From positions 1 through 52,478 of the forward strand of contig JANKMX010000010.1 in the NCBI GenBank assembly GCA_024649995.1: 52,478 nt of DNA, written 5' to 3'. Under the pieces are notes generated by a model, which did not search any database, had not been told where the DNA came from, and was given only the letters and a program-made list of their open reading frames with translations. Made by a program: the position numbers and the translations under genes. The stretch is from Gudongella sp. (GTDB lineage: Bacteria; Bacillota; Clostridia; Tissierellales; Tissierellaceae). Positions 39,772-48,577 of the stretch are shown piece by piece (the first letter of the stretch is position 1; each line of letters starts with the position of its first letter).

Positions 39772-41034
39772 CTAGTAGTTAAAGAAGCTTTCTATGCTTC
39801 TATAGCTCTCCTCTGTAATATTTGATCTTCTTCCGTCAAGACCACCCTGATAGTATATTTCACCCTGGTCAATATAGATGTAGTTTTCCTTGGTCTCTCC
39901 TTCTTCAAACTGGTGATCCATCAGTATGTAATATTCATCAAGCTCTCTAACATCAATGCCTTCCCAGGCAGCCGACCTTACCATATGGTCCATCACAACC
40001 TTAGTTACAATATCCACTGAGCAGCTGTCGGCAATCTGGACAGTTCTTTCCGCCTGACCATCTACAATCTTTTGCAGGGTGTATTTTATGTTGTCATCAG
40101 ACACAATTATCTCGGTCGGGCCATCGGCACCACCAATAATGGCACTGTCATAGGATTCTGAGAGGATTACATTCTCCCTTGTTTCATCCCACATTATATA
40201 CAGCTGGAAATTTCTCCCGGAGGAGAAGTTGGTTTCAAACCCATACTCCACCAGTGCCCTATCTTCAGTATCAAACAGCTTCACATTGAATAGGAGATTT
40301 TTCTCACTGGGCATTCTAAAGGAAAAGGTTGAACCAAGACCCATTGCGGTTTCATCTGCGTTGATAGCTCCACCTGAACCACCTTCCCAGTATACCTCCA
40401 CGTAACCGATCTTGTCCTCAACATCCCAGTTGGTGATCCTAAGGTTGGATACTCCATAGGTCATAAGTTCCTGCAAGCCCTCTGCCTTAGGTCTGAACAA
40501 ATCAACCTTCCATTCCTCCTGGACTTTTTCCATCACAATTTCGCCTGTCACAGGGATGACCTCTGTTTCCCCATCCTCAAGCTGGATCTGGACATCCACT
40601 CCATAGGTGTAATACATCCTTCCATCCTGATACTCCTCTTCATCCATAAGAGCAATAGAATGTGCAGTCGTCCTATTGAAGGTTCCCCTTCCAAACATTT
40701 CAACTCCAGGAACAAACCTGTTAGCCAAGGCCTCCTGGTAGCCTCTTTCCGTCATCCATGGACCGTACTTTTCCTCCACCATTTTCCCAAACTCCTCAAA
40801 GGCTTCCATACCTTCCATATTAGGATCGTAGGGTAAGGCAACCTCCTCATAGAAGAAGTCAGCCAATTCCGATTCCTGGACGGTGTAATATTCATTTAGG
40901 AATGCCTCCGCCTTTTCCATAGGCCCCTCCGGACCCGTATTGCAGCCGGTCAGTGAACCCAGCATCAATGCAAATGTCAATATAAACATGGTTACTTTCA
41001 TTAGTACACTATTCCGTGAGATTTTCCCAGCCAT
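39772..41034 (-). CDS. lipoprotein with GGADGPT motif, unknown function
   Basis: A 420-residue lipoprotein (signal ending GSLTGC). The start at 41034 is behind AGGGGTG; a longer frame includes terminator and promoter sequence. Residues about 30-200 form a mixed helical and beta domain. At about 300-320 SAIIGGADGPTEIIVSDD matches the conserved GGADGPT segment of sodium-pumping decarboxylase beta subunits (OadB/GcdB), a motif also found in small clostridial lipoproteins. No membrane domain of a decarboxylase is present. The C-terminal 100 residues are another beta-rich region. No assigned function. Confidence 0.78.
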   Translation of the reverse strand: MAGKISRNSVLMKVTMFILTFALMLGSLTGCNTGPEGPMEKAEAFLNEYYTVQESELADFFYEEVALPYDPNMEGMEAFEEFGKMVEEKYGPWMTERGYQEALANRFVPGVEMFGRGTFNRTTAHSIALMDEEEYQDGRMYYTYGVDVQIQLEDGETEVIPVTGEIVMEKVQEEWKVDLFRPKAEGLQELMTYGVSNLRITNWDVEDKIGYVEVYWEGGSGGAINADETAMGLGSTFSFRMPSEKNLLFNVKLFDTEDRALVEYGFETNFSSGRNFQLYIMWDETRENVILSESYDSAIIGGADGPTEIIVSDDNIKYTLQKIVDGQAERTVQIADSCSVDIVTKVVMDHMVRSAAWEGIDVRELDEYYILMDHQFEEGETKENYIYIDQGEIYYQGGLDGRRSNITEESYRSIESFFNY

Positions 41035-41074
41035 ATTTTCACCCCTTATGACACAATTGTAACATGCACCCACT

Positions 41075-41104
41075 AAAAAAGGAACCTGATTCCCATCAGA
41101 TTCC
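41075..41104 (-). terminator. terminator between the ClC and lipoprotein genes
   Basis: GGAATCTGAT and ATCAGGTTCC form a 10-bp stem with a GGGA loop, followed by TTTTTT on the minus strand, immediately after the ClC stop. Confidence 0.85.
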
Positions 41105-41110
41105 CATTTA

Positions 41111-42394
41111 TTAATGACTCTCTGTATTTGCGTCAAATCTTTTTAGCTTTGAAAGCTCAGAATACTGCCACTCATTGGGACAGGTAATTCCGTAGATTAC
41201 CTGTGAATGACCAATTGCATATCCTATTATGCTTCCTATTGTTGCAGGTACTCCAAGTCTAAGTCCGACCATCTCCATAAGCATAACTGCAGCTGCCACG
41301 GGAACATTGGCAATACTGGCCAAACTTGCTGCCATCCCAGTAATTACTAGAGAGGAACCCAAAGCCAAATCTCCTCCTCCTGAAATTACGCTTGTCACCA
41401 TATTCCCTGCAATAGCTCCTATAAAAAGAGCCGGTATAACAAGACCTGCACTTCCACCTGAACCGATTGTAAAGGATGCGGCAAGCATTTTTGCAAGAAG
41501 CAGCATTACAAGGTACATAATTGGAAAGTTTACATCAACCATATTTTGAATCATCTCATTTCCAAGCCCTGAAACTTCAGGAAAGAAAATGATTACCATA
41601 CCTGTAAGAGCTCCTCCTATAACTGGATGAAATGTCTTGTACGGCATGTTGTCAAAGATTCCCTTAATAAATGAAAACACCTTCATGAAAACTATGGATA
41701 TTATTCCAGCAACTATAGCCGTCAGTATAAACCAAGGTATGTTATAAACATCCGGAATGTAATCAGGTATCTCAAATAGTGGAGTTGAGCTTGAAATCAT
41801 GCTGTAGACAATAAAGCCCATGGTAGATGACAGCATTGCCGGAAAAAGGTCTCCGTAATGGAGGGAGGAATGGTAAAGTATTTCCACAACAAATATTCCA
41901 CCTCCAAGAGGTGACCTGAATATTGCACCTATTGCCCCTGCAGCTCCGCAAATTGTTAGTATCCTTTTGTCATGAGCATCAAAGAATTTTGAAAGAAAGG
42001 GAATCTTTGAAATTATTTCAGCAATTCCTCCTCCCATCACAAGCATTGGTCCCTCAACCCCACCACTTCCCTTGAAGCCAAGTGTAACTGAGGTTGAGAG
42101 CAGTTTGCTGAACAAGTTCTTGCACTTCATGTAGTCTTCCTTCTGGTTTACCTCACATATGTAATGGTCTGTTCCAAAGCCCGCAGCCATCTTATCCCAT
42201 TTGTATATGAAGATAAGAATAACTCCACCTATTGCCGGTGCCATATATACTGGGACCAGGTCCCCAAATCCTGAAACAAAGCCTATTGATCTCTTCAGAA
42301 TGGATGCGAACACCCCTCCACCTATACCTACCAAAGTTGCCACAAACAGCCATTTAATCATGTACTTTCCAACGTAATCCTGTATCTTTCCCAT
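41111..42394 (-). CDS. ClC-family chloride channel/transporter
   Basis: A 428-residue membrane protein with about ten hydrophobic helices. The ClC pattern is present: GSGGVEGP (the G-x-EGP motif with the gating glutamate), FRSPLGG, and GGSAGLVIPALFIGA near the C-terminal anion site. The gating Glu implies an H+-coupled antiporter rather than a simple channel in many homologues. The first motif (GSGIP) is not clear, which suggests a divergent clade that may prefer fluoride or another anion. The start at 42394 is 6 bases after AAGGAG. Promoter TTGCAA-17-TAAAAT lies upstream at 42445-42473. Confidence 0.85.
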   Translation of the reverse strand: MGKIQDYVGKYMIKWLFVATLVGIGGGVFASILKRSIGFVSGFGDLVPVYMAPAIGGVILIFIYKWDKMAAGFGTDHYICEVNQKEDYMKCKNLFSKLLSTSVTLGFKGSGGVEGPMLVMGGGIAEIISKIPFLSKFFDAHDKRILTICGAAGAIGAIFRSPLGGGIFVVEILYHSSLHYGDLFPAMLSSTMGFIVYSMISSSTPLFEIPDYIPDVYNIPWFILTAIVAGIISIVFMKVFSFIKGIFDNMPYKTFHPVIGGALTGMVIIFFPEVSGLGNEMIQNMVDVNFPIMYLVMLLLAKMLAASFTIGSGGSAGLVIPALFIGAIAGNMVTSVISGGGDLALGSSLVITGMAASLASIANVPVAAAVMLMEMVGLRLGVPATIGSIIGYAIGHSQVIYGITCPNEWQYSELSKLKRFDANTESH

Positions 42395-42444
42395 AATCAT
42401 CTCCTTGTCCTAATCCATTTATCATTTTAAATTGATATTTGTCT

Positions 42445-42473
42445 ATTTTATAGGTAAATACAGTGGTTTGCAA
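42445..42473 (-). promoter_or_regulatory. promoter of the ClC gene
   Basis: TTGCAA (42473-42468) and TAAAAT (42450-42445) are 17 bases apart, 51 bases upstream of the start. The rest of 42474-42612 is AT-rich with nothing I can identify. Confidence 0.55.
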
Positions 42474-42612
42474 CGACTATTAAGAAAAATACATAGTTAA
42501 GTTTCTAGCATAAAAAAACATTTGAAGATGCTGATATGCTTCTTTTAAAGTAGACAGTTGAAACAACGAAAATTTCATCATTTGAAAAGACTAGAAATTT
42601 CCTATTAGTAAT

Positions 42613-42650
42613 AGAAAGACCACTTCGAAATCACTCGAAGTGGTCTTTCT
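42613..42650. terminator. strong hairpin terminator of the cupin gene
   Basis: AGAAAGACCACTTCGA and TCGAAGTGGTCTTTCT form a long perfect stem directly after the cupin stop codon; T-rich sequence follows on the minus strand (CTATTACTA), so it ends cupin transcription. Confidence 0.8.
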
Positions 42651-42965
42651 CTATTTCACTGGTGCCGGTGCCTTTACGACTATAAGCTCCAGTGTCTCCT
42701 CATCCTTGTTTCTTACATTCATCTTGATATCCACTGGAATCTTCAATATGCTTCCCATTGGATATCTGTGTACCTCCTGATCTCCCAATGCAATTGAAAG
42801 GGTCCCCCTCAATACTGTCATATAGACATTTGAGTTTGAAAAGTGCTCTGGCAGTCCCTCATCCCTGTTGAAAACCATGTGGATGTAGTTGATATTGTCA
42901 TCGAATATCAGCTTCTCAACTGCAAAATCGTCCCCTGTTGAATAATTGAATACCTGTTCTATCAT
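42651..42965 (-). CDS. small single-domain cupin protein
   Basis: A 104-residue protein with the cupin beta-barrel pattern: LPEHFSNSNVYMTVLRGTLSIALGD (first motif, His present) and PMGSILKIPVDIKMNVRNK (second motif). The second-motif His that would complete a metal site is missing, so metal binding is uncertain. Length is normal for single-domain cupins of the AraC-cap or YxaG-like type. It is divergent in direction from the bcd operon at 43214, and separated from it by 248 bases with a promoter for bcd. Confidence 0.85.
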   Translation of the reverse strand: MIEQVFNYSTGDDFAVEKLIFDDNINYIHMVFNRDEGLPEHFSNSNVYMTVLRGTLSIALGDQEVHRYPMGSILKIPVDIKMNVRNKDEETLELIVVKAPAPVK

Positions 42966-43099
42966 CCTATTCCCTCCAAAATTGTGATTGATGGTTTCAG
43001 TATATCAGCTATTAGGAGACAATTCCGTAACATCTGTTACAAAATTTATTGTAATTTTGTTTTGATTGCTAAATTTTTATCAAAATTTCACTTAAAGTC

Positions 43100-43127
43100 T
43101 TGATTTATATTCACGGTGGTCTATAAT
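43100..43127 (+). promoter_or_regulatory. promoter of the bcd-etfBA operon
   Basis: TTGATT (43100-43105) and TATAAT (43122-43127) with a 16-base spacer, about 85 bases upstream of the bcd start; an AT-rich stretch precedes it. Confidence 0.7.
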
Positions 43128-43213
43128 AGACTTTGTAGGTAGCAAATTTGGTGGCTATATTTTTTTACAGATTAATGTTAATTATTTAACGTAAATGAAG
43201 GGAGTGGATTTAT

Positions 43214-44365
43214 TTGAACAAAGGAATGAATTTTGACCTTAGCCCGAAACAGGCTATGATGCAGAAGCTTTTCAGGGAATTTGCGATCAATGAGGTTGAA
43301 CCAATAGCAGCAGAGGTGGATGAAGGGGAAAGATTCCCAGAGGAAACGGTCAAAAAAATGAGTGAGATAGGAATGCTGGGTATCCCCTTTGAGAGCAAAT
43401 ACGGTGGTGGAGATGGTGACAATCTGTCCTACATACTGGCTGTGGAGGAGCTTTCCAAGGTTTGCGGAACCACAGGGGTAATAGTATCCGCCCATACCTC
43501 ACTTGCATGCAACCCAATATATACATACGGAACAGAAGACCAAAGACAGAAGTATCTTATACCCCTGGCAAGTGGTCAAAAGCTCGGGGCATTCGGCCTT
43601 ACAGAGCCAAATGCAGGAACTGATGCAGCCATGCAGCAGACGGTTGCAGTGGATGAAGGCGACCACTACAGAATCAACGGAACCAAGATATTCATAACAA
43701 ACGGTGGCTTTGCAGATACCTATGTGGTCTTTGCCATGACCGACAAGGCAAAGGGAAACAGGGGAATATCAGCCTTTATTATGGAAAAGGACATGGAGGG
43801 CTTCTCCATTGGAAAAACCGAGCACAAGCTTGGAATCAAGGGAAGCTCCACAACTGAGCTAATCTTCAAGGATGTTATGGTACCAAAGGAAAACCTCCTT
43901 GGACCAGTGGGCAAGGGCTTTATGATAGCCATGTCAACCCTTGATGGCGGTAGGATAGGAATAGCTGCCCAGGCCCTTGGAATAGCACAGGGAGCCCTTG
44001 ACCAGGCCGTAAAGTATACAAAGGAAAGAAAACAATTTGGAAGATCAATATCGGCATTCCAGAATACACAATTTACAATAGCTGACCTTCAGACAAAGAT
44101 TGATGCTGCAAGACTGCTTGTTTACAGGGCAGCTTACATGAAGGACATGAACAGGAACTACAGCTCCGAGGCTGCAATGGCCAAGCTGTTCGCATCAGAG
44201 GTTGCCATGGAGGTAACAACCAAGTCCATCCAGCTTCACGGCGGATACGGCTATACAAGGGATTACCCGGTTGAGAGGATGTTCAGGGATGCCAAGATCA
44301 CTGAGATCTACGAGGGTACTTCCGAGGTACAAAAGATGGTTATTGCAAGCAAAATCTTAAGATAA
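43214..44365 (+). CDS. bcd: acyl-CoA dehydrogenase (short-chain, butyryl-CoA type)
   Basis: A 383-residue FAD enzyme of the acyl-CoA dehydrogenase family: FGLTEPNAGTD (flavin contact), ITNGGFAD, QLHGGYGYTRDYPVERMFRDA and the C-terminal IYEGTSEVQ with the catalytic Glu. The start is TTG, 6 bases after GGGAGTGG; the in-frame ATG four codons later has no proper site. Together with etfB and etfA directly downstream it matches Bcd-EtfAB, the complex that reduces crotonyl-CoA to butyryl-CoA and may bifurcate electrons to ferredoxin. No crotonase or thiolase gene follows, so the acyl substrate may differ (e.g. branched chain). Confidence 0.92.
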   Translation: MNKGMNFDLSPKQAMMQKLFREFAINEVEPIAAEVDEGERFPEETVKKMSEIGMLGIPFESKYGGGDGDNLSYILAVEELSKVCGTTGVIVSAHTSLACNPIYTYGTEDQRQKYLIPLASGQKLGAFGLTEPNAGTDAAMQQTVAVDEGDHYRINGTKIFITNGGFADTYVVFAMTDKAKGNRGISAFIMEKDMEGFSIGKTEHKLGIKGSSTTELIFKDVMVPKENLLGPVGKGFMIAMSTLDGGRIGIAAQALGIAQGALDQAVKYTKERKQFGRSISAFQNTQFTIADLQTKIDAARLLVYRAAYMKDMNRNYSSEAAMAKLFASEVAMEVTTKSIQLHGGYGYTRDYPVERMFRDAKITEIYEGTSEVQKMVIASKILR

Positions 44366-44377
44366 CGGAGGTGTGTC

Positions 44378-45166
44378 ATGAATATACTTGTATTGTTGAA
44401 GCAGGTTCCGGATACTACGGAAATGAAAATAGATAAGGAAAAGGGAACACTCATAAGGGAGGGCGTTCCAACAATAACAAACCCAGATGATCTGGCTGGC
44501 ATGGAGGTTGCACTTAGACTCAAGGACCAGTGCGGTGCCAAGGTGACCGCAGTTACCATGGGTCCTCCCCAGGCTGAAAATATGCTCAGGGAGCTTTATG
44601 CAATGGGTGCAGATGATGCAGTCCTATTGACAGACAGGAAATTCTCAGGTGCCGACACCTGGGCAACATCAAATACCTTGGCCGCATATATCAAGCAGGT
44701 TGACTTTGACCTGATAATAGCCGGCAGACAGGCAATTGACGGTGATACTGCACAAGTGGGACCACAGACAGCTGAAAAGCTTGGTCTTCCACAGATATCC
44801 TACGTTGACGATGTCCTGGAGTTTTCGAAGGAGAAGATCGTTGTTAAAAAGGCCCTTGAGAACAACTACGAGGTCCTTGAATGTCCTCTGCCATGTGTAA
44901 TTACAACCCTTAGTACAATTGCCAAGCCAAGGTATATGAGAGTTAATGGGATCAGCCATGCATTTGAAAAGGACATCACCATAAAGACCTTTGATGACCT
45001 GAACATCGATCCCACAATAATCGGTCTGAAGGGATCACCTACAAAGGTAAAGAAGACCTTCACCAAGGAGGTCCACTCAAATTCGGACATACTTAATCTG
45101 GATGGCAAGGCATCGGCACGCAAGGTTGCAGAGATACTTATGGATATGAATTTTATAGGAAAATAA
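44378..45166 (+). CDS. etfB: electron transfer flavoprotein beta subunit
   Basis: A 262-residue ETF beta: MNILVLLKQVPDTTEMKID at the start, DGDTAQVGPQTAEKLGLPQISYV (the conserved nucleotide and recognition loop), and a C-terminal arm. In the family it holds AMP or, in bifurcating forms, a second FAD. AIDGDTAQVGP is the string usually given for the bifurcating-type loop. GGAGGTG precedes the ATG by 6 bases, 12 bases after bcd. It pairs with etfA downstream (13-base gap). Confidence 0.94.
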   Translation: MNILVLLKQVPDTTEMKIDKEKGTLIREGVPTITNPDDLAGMEVALRLKDQCGAKVTAVTMGPPQAENMLRELYAMGADDAVLLTDRKFSGADTWATSNTLAAYIKQVDFDLIIAGRQAIDGDTAQVGPQTAEKLGLPQISYVDDVLEFSKEKIVVKKALENNYEVLECPLPCVITTLSTIAKPRYMRVNGISHAFEKDITIKTFDDLNIDPTIIGLKGSPTKVKKTFTKEVHSNSDILNLDGKASARKVAEILMDMNFIGK

Positions 45167-45179
45167 GGAGGGATTGAAT

Positions 45180-46205
45180 ATGAACATAGCTGAATACAAA
45201 GATATATATGTCTTCTGCGAGGAGCGGGAAAACAAAATACACGATTCATCCCTCGAGTTGCTTGGAGAGGCAGTGAGACTTGTTAAAGATAGACCATCAC
45301 TTGACTACAAGGTGGTGGGTGTGGTTATTGGGGACCATTCGGATGAACTTGCAAAAATAGCTGGACACTACGGTGCAGACAAGGTGATCTTTTTGCACAA
45401 TGAAAATCTCAAGCACTACAGCACGGAAATCTACACTGAGCTGTTTATGGACGTAATAAAGAATGACAAGCCTGATATCATACTTATACCGGCAACAGTC
45501 CTTGGTAGGGACCTTGCCCCACGGATTGCGGCAAGGTCTGATACAGGGCTCACAGCAGATGCTACCAAGCTTGATTTTGATCCAGAAAATCAGGAGTCGG
45601 CTCTTCTATATGTAACAAGACCAGCCTTTGGTGGAAACCTCTTTGGTACAATCATAAACGAGACCAAAAGACCCCAGATGACAACCATAAGACCAGGGGT
45701 TATGGAGCCTGTCCACGGAGATCCGGAGAGAGACTTCCAGTTTGACAAGAGGGAAGTCAACATAGACCATATTGAGGATAAGGTTAAGCTTATAGATGTA
45801 TTGCAAAAGGACAATATGGCAGTGGATATAACAAAGGCGGACATAATCCTATCTGGCGGAAGGGGAATCGGCGACAACTTTCATGTTCTGGAGGAATGTG
45901 CCAAGATGATTGGAGCTGAGGTTGGAGCCTCCAGGGGGGCCGTTGACAAAGGCTTCATAGGTAAGGACCACCAGGTTGGCCAGACGGGAAAAACCGTTAG
46001 ACCCAAGGTATATATCGCCTGCGGAATTTCAGGAGCTGTTCAGCATCTGGCAGGCATGGAGAAGTCCGACTACATCATTGCTATCAACAAGGACCCAGAT
46101 GCTGCAATATTCAGCGTGGCAAACATCGGTCTTGTAGGAGATGCCCTTGAGATACTACCTCTTCTTACAGAGGAAATAAGAGTATACAGAGAGAGACCAT
46201 ACTAA
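45180..46205 (+). CDS. etfA: electron transfer flavoprotein alpha subunit
   Basis: A 341-residue ETF alpha with N-terminal Rossmann-like domain and C-terminal FAD-binding domain: SGGRGIGDN, GASRGAVDKGF, QVGQTGKTVRPKVYIACGISGAVQH and INKDPDAAIF, all core FAD contacts. No N-terminal ferredoxin domain is present, unlike some clostridial EtfA. The ATG at 45180 is 7 bases after GGAGGG. A hairpin 20 bases after the stop ends the operon. Confidence 0.94.
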   Translation: MNIAEYKDIYVFCEERENKIHDSSLELLGEAVRLVKDRPSLDYKVVGVVIGDHSDELAKIAGHYGADKVIFLHNENLKHYSTEIYTELFMDVIKNDKPDIILIPATVLGRDLAPRIAARSDTGLTADATKLDFDPENQESALLYVTRPAFGGNLFGTIINETKRPQMTTIRPGVMEPVHGDPERDFQFDKREVNIDHIEDKVKLIDVLQKDNMAVDITKADIILSGGRGIGDNFHVLEECAKMIGAEVGASRGAVDKGFIGKDHQVGQTGKTVRPKVYIACGISGAVQHLAGMEKSDYIIAINKDPDAAIFSVANIGLVGDALEILPLLTEEIRVYRERPY

Positions 46206-46224
46206 TTCGAATAGATACGATTTT

Positions 46225-46246
46225 AAACGAGGCAAACGCCTCGTTT
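46225..46246 (+). terminator. terminator of the bcd-etfBA operon
   Basis: AAACGAGGC and GCCTCGTTT form a 9-bp stem with an AAAC loop, followed by CTCCTTTCTCC. The T-run is weak. The remaining 160 bases up to the next start are AT-rich and show no convincing element. Confidence 0.65.
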
Positions 46247-46412
46247 CTCCTTTCTCCTGGAACTTTTCTGACAATAGGGACGGTTATCTTTGTTTTCTAT
46301 AGCCTGGATTCTTCCTTCATAATATTAGTCAGATTACTATCAATCGTTGTATTGGACTCCTTCTTATGGTAGTATTGACCATAAGTGCAGCATTTATGAA
46401 AGGAGTATGATT

Positions 46413-47156
46413 ATGTTCAGAAAATCAAGTAAATTGATAATAGTTCTATCTCTTGTCCTTATTCTTTCAGCCTGTTCAACAGGCAACGACACAGGAAGTG
46501 GCGAGTTTGAACTGGGAGATCCAATTGCAACAGTCAATGGGGTTGAGCTTCATGAGGGACCCTACAAGAGAGCTGTCCAACGAATGATCGCGGGCTACCA
46601 GGAGCAGGGTCTAAGTCTTGAGGGAGAGATGGGAGAAACTGTCAAGGAAAGAATCAATGATCAGGTTCTTAACCAGATGATTCAGGTGGAGGTCATGACT
46701 CAGGAGGCACAGGAGCTTGATTTGGCACCAAGCGATGAGGCTGTGCAGTCAGAAATTGATGAATTCAGAAATCATTACGGCTCAGAAGAGGAATACCAAA
46801 AGGCTCTTTCAGACAACCTCTATTCGGAGGATGAGTTCAGAAAAATCATCCTGGAGGACCTAAGTGTAAGGGCACTGTTTGATGAGCAGGTTGGTGATGT
46901 ATCCGTAACTGAAAAAGAGGTTGAGGATTATTACCTTGAGCTAGTCCAGAAGGCTCAGGACCAGATAGATGCACGTAAGGCTGCCGGCGAGGAAGTGACC
47001 AAGGAAGATATGGCAATGATGGCCCCTCCCCTTTTTGAGGAAATAAGGGATGACCTTACAGACCAGCTTATCCAGTTGAAAACCCAGGAAAAGCAGATGG
47101 ATTATCTGAATGACCTTATGGAAAAAAGCGATATAGAAATTCTGATTGAAGAATAG
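46413..47156 (+). CDS. SurA_N/PrsA-like lipoprotein without PPIase domain
   Basis: A 247-residue lipoprotein (signal ending LSAC). The rest is mostly helical and matches the SurA N-terminal chaperone domain: an initial VNGVELHEGPYKRA turn, INDQVLNQMIQVEVMTQEA, and a VSVTEKEVEDYY segment that in PrsA/SurA leads into the parvulin domain. Here a charged linker (DQIDARKAAGEEVTKEDM) and a helix follow instead. Chaperone activity without isomerase is plausible. I start at the ATG at 46413, 7 bases after AAAGGAG. Followed by a strong bidirectional terminator. Confidence 0.85.
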   Translation: MFRKSSKLIIVLSLVLILSACSTGNDTGSGEFELGDPIATVNGVELHEGPYKRAVQRMIAGYQEQGLSLEGEMGETVKERINDQVLNQMIQVEVMTQEAQELDLAPSDEAVQSEIDEFRNHYGSEEEYQKALSDNLYSEDEFRKIILEDLSVRALFDEQVGDVSVTEKEVEDYYLELVQKAQDQIDARKAAGEEVTKEDMAMMAPPLFEEIRDDLTDQLIQLKTQEKQMDYLNDLMEKSDIEILIEE

Positions 47157-47162
47157 GCTTAT

Positions 47163-47203
47163 AAATCTACCCAGGGGGACTGTCCCCCTGGGTAGATTTT
47201 TGA
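47163..47203. terminator. bidirectional terminator
   Basis: AAATCTACCCAGGGGGA and TCCCCCTGGGTAGATTT form a 17-bp perfect stem with a CTG loop. TTTTT follows on the plus strand and a T-rich run on the minus, serving the converging lipoprotein and DUF5714 genes. Confidence 0.9.
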
Positions 47204-47204
47204 G

Positions 47205-47930
47205 TTATTTATCCCAATAACTACACTTCTCTTTTCTGCATCCATGAGGATGGCGATTCACATGGTCACATGGTATTCTAATCTCATTTTCCGGCAAATC
47301 CACATCAAGATACTCCCTTACCAGTTGGATTGACTCCTCTAGAGAATTTCGAACGAAGTTCTTGCAGCAGCAGGGTCCTGTTTGATCTGCAATGACATTC
47401 ACGATACGCCCCACTACTTTCATTGTTACAGAAGTTTCCTTGTCTTTAGGGCACGCTGCCCCTAGAATGACGCTAAAACAAGCACCTATGCCCGGTGCTA
47501 TCCCACAGACTCCCGTAAGTCCACAATAACCTCCAATTGCCTGACTTCTAGTTCTATTCAATACTTCTTCTACCTGGTTGTTATTAATTCCAACCGATCC
47601 CTCATTCCTCAAGGCAGCCATCAAGGATCCTGCTGCAACCCATGCATTTTCGCAGCCAAGCATTGGAACTTCATCCTTCATACTCATCAACTCTTCTGCT
47701 ATATGTAATGGATCCTTAGATTCAGATGAGACAACATGTTCCAGAACCATATTGAATGCATCTGCGCCATGACACTTGTCACAAATATAGTGTCCATTTG
47801 AGCAACTTATATTAGCATACTCAGTAATACCACAATTGTGACAAATCAGCTTCTCACCTTTATTATGGTAATCAAGCTCATTTCCACAGACCTTGCAATT
47901 TTCACTATAGTTGACATTCTGATGCTTCAC
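47205..47930 (-). CDS. DUF5714-domain cysteine-rich protein
   Basis: A 241-residue soluble protein. The N-terminal part has two zinc-ribbon-like pairs (CKVCG, CHNCG, then CSNGHYICDKCHG). The remaining 170 residues match the DUF5714 pattern, with GYCGLTGVCGIAPGIGACFSV, GAACPKDK, GPCCCKNF and the closing C-D-H-x-N-R-H. It has 18 Cys, so metal or iron-sulfur binding is likely. Homologues sit by sulfur- or methyl-transfer genes in anaerobes. The start is GTG at 47930; a 6-bp hairpin (CCGGTC/GACCGG, 47942-47963) lies just upstream of the site and could control translation. Confidence 0.82.
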   Translation of the reverse strand: MKHQNVNYSENCKVCGNELDYHNKGEKLICHNCGITEYANISCSNGHYICDKCHGADAFNMVLEHVVSSESKDPLHIAEELMSMKDEVPMLGCENAWVAAGSLMAALRNEGSVGINNNQVEEVLNRTRSQAIGGYCGLTGVCGIAPGIGACFSVILGAACPKDKETSVTMKVVGRIVNVIADQTGPCCCKNFVRNSLEESIQLVREYLDVDLPENEIRIPCDHVNRHPHGCRKEKCSYWDK

Positions 47931-48049
47931 GGCATCCTCAACCGGTCCTCAGCAACTGACCGGCATTTCCAATCTGTCTGTCATTTCAGTACTCCTCCCT
48001 TAAACTCATTACCTAATTTTGATCATAAGATAAGATGCTTCATACTCCC

Positions 48050-48541
48050 CTAATGAACCTCAGAATATTCCATATAGTAGAATTCTGCCTTCTTCACTGT
48101 GGGTGTATCTCTACGGTACCTCTTCTTGATTTTAAAGCCGATCTTTTCATAGCATTTTATCGCCCTTTTATTGAAGGTCCTTACTTCAAGACCTATGGGT
48201 GTTTGGGGAAATCTGACCTTGCCCTCCTCAATCAATAGCATCATGATATCCTTCCCCAGACCTTTTCCACATAATGAGGGCTTTATGCCGATTCCAAGGA
48301 TTACGGTATCGGATACATTTGTTATGACCCCATATGCAATCAGCTCCTTATCCTGGATTACCGATAGAAAGTTGGATTCTCTCTTTTCCCTTACTGCCAG
48401 ATCCCAATTGTTCCTGACTACGGTCTCCCAGTCGGAAAGATTGTAAACGGAATACTCACCATCATACTCCCATGTGCAAATTTCCTTGGCATGTTCTTCA
48501 GACATGACTGACAAATTAAACCTGATTGTGACCACCTCCAA
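48050..48541 (-). CDS. GNAT-family N-acetyltransferase
   Basis: A 163-residue acetyltransferase with the GNAT acetyl-CoA core: LGIGIKPSLCGKGLGKDIM (V/I-x-P-x-x-x-G-K-G-x-G) and the C-terminal FNKRAIKCYEKIGFKIK. The start is unclear. The frame opens at a TTG at 48541, but GGAGGTGG lies inside the first codons, so the true start may be downstream at the ATG for MSEEHAKEIC (48505) or a rare codon near MTIRFNL. The substrate is unknown. It is the first of several small stress-type genes transcribed in one direction. Confidence 0.85.
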   Translation of the reverse strand: MEVVTIRFNLSVMSEEHAKEICTWEYDGEYSVYNLSDWETVVRNNWDLAVREKRESNFLSVIQDKELIAYGVITNVSDTVILGIGIKPSLCGKGLGKDIMMLLIEEGKVRFPQTPIGLEVRTFNKRAIKCYEKIGFKIKKRYRRDTPTVKKAEFYYMEYSEVH

Positions 48542-48577
48542 CTTGATACTGAAGTTTGACTAAGTATATATATCTAC

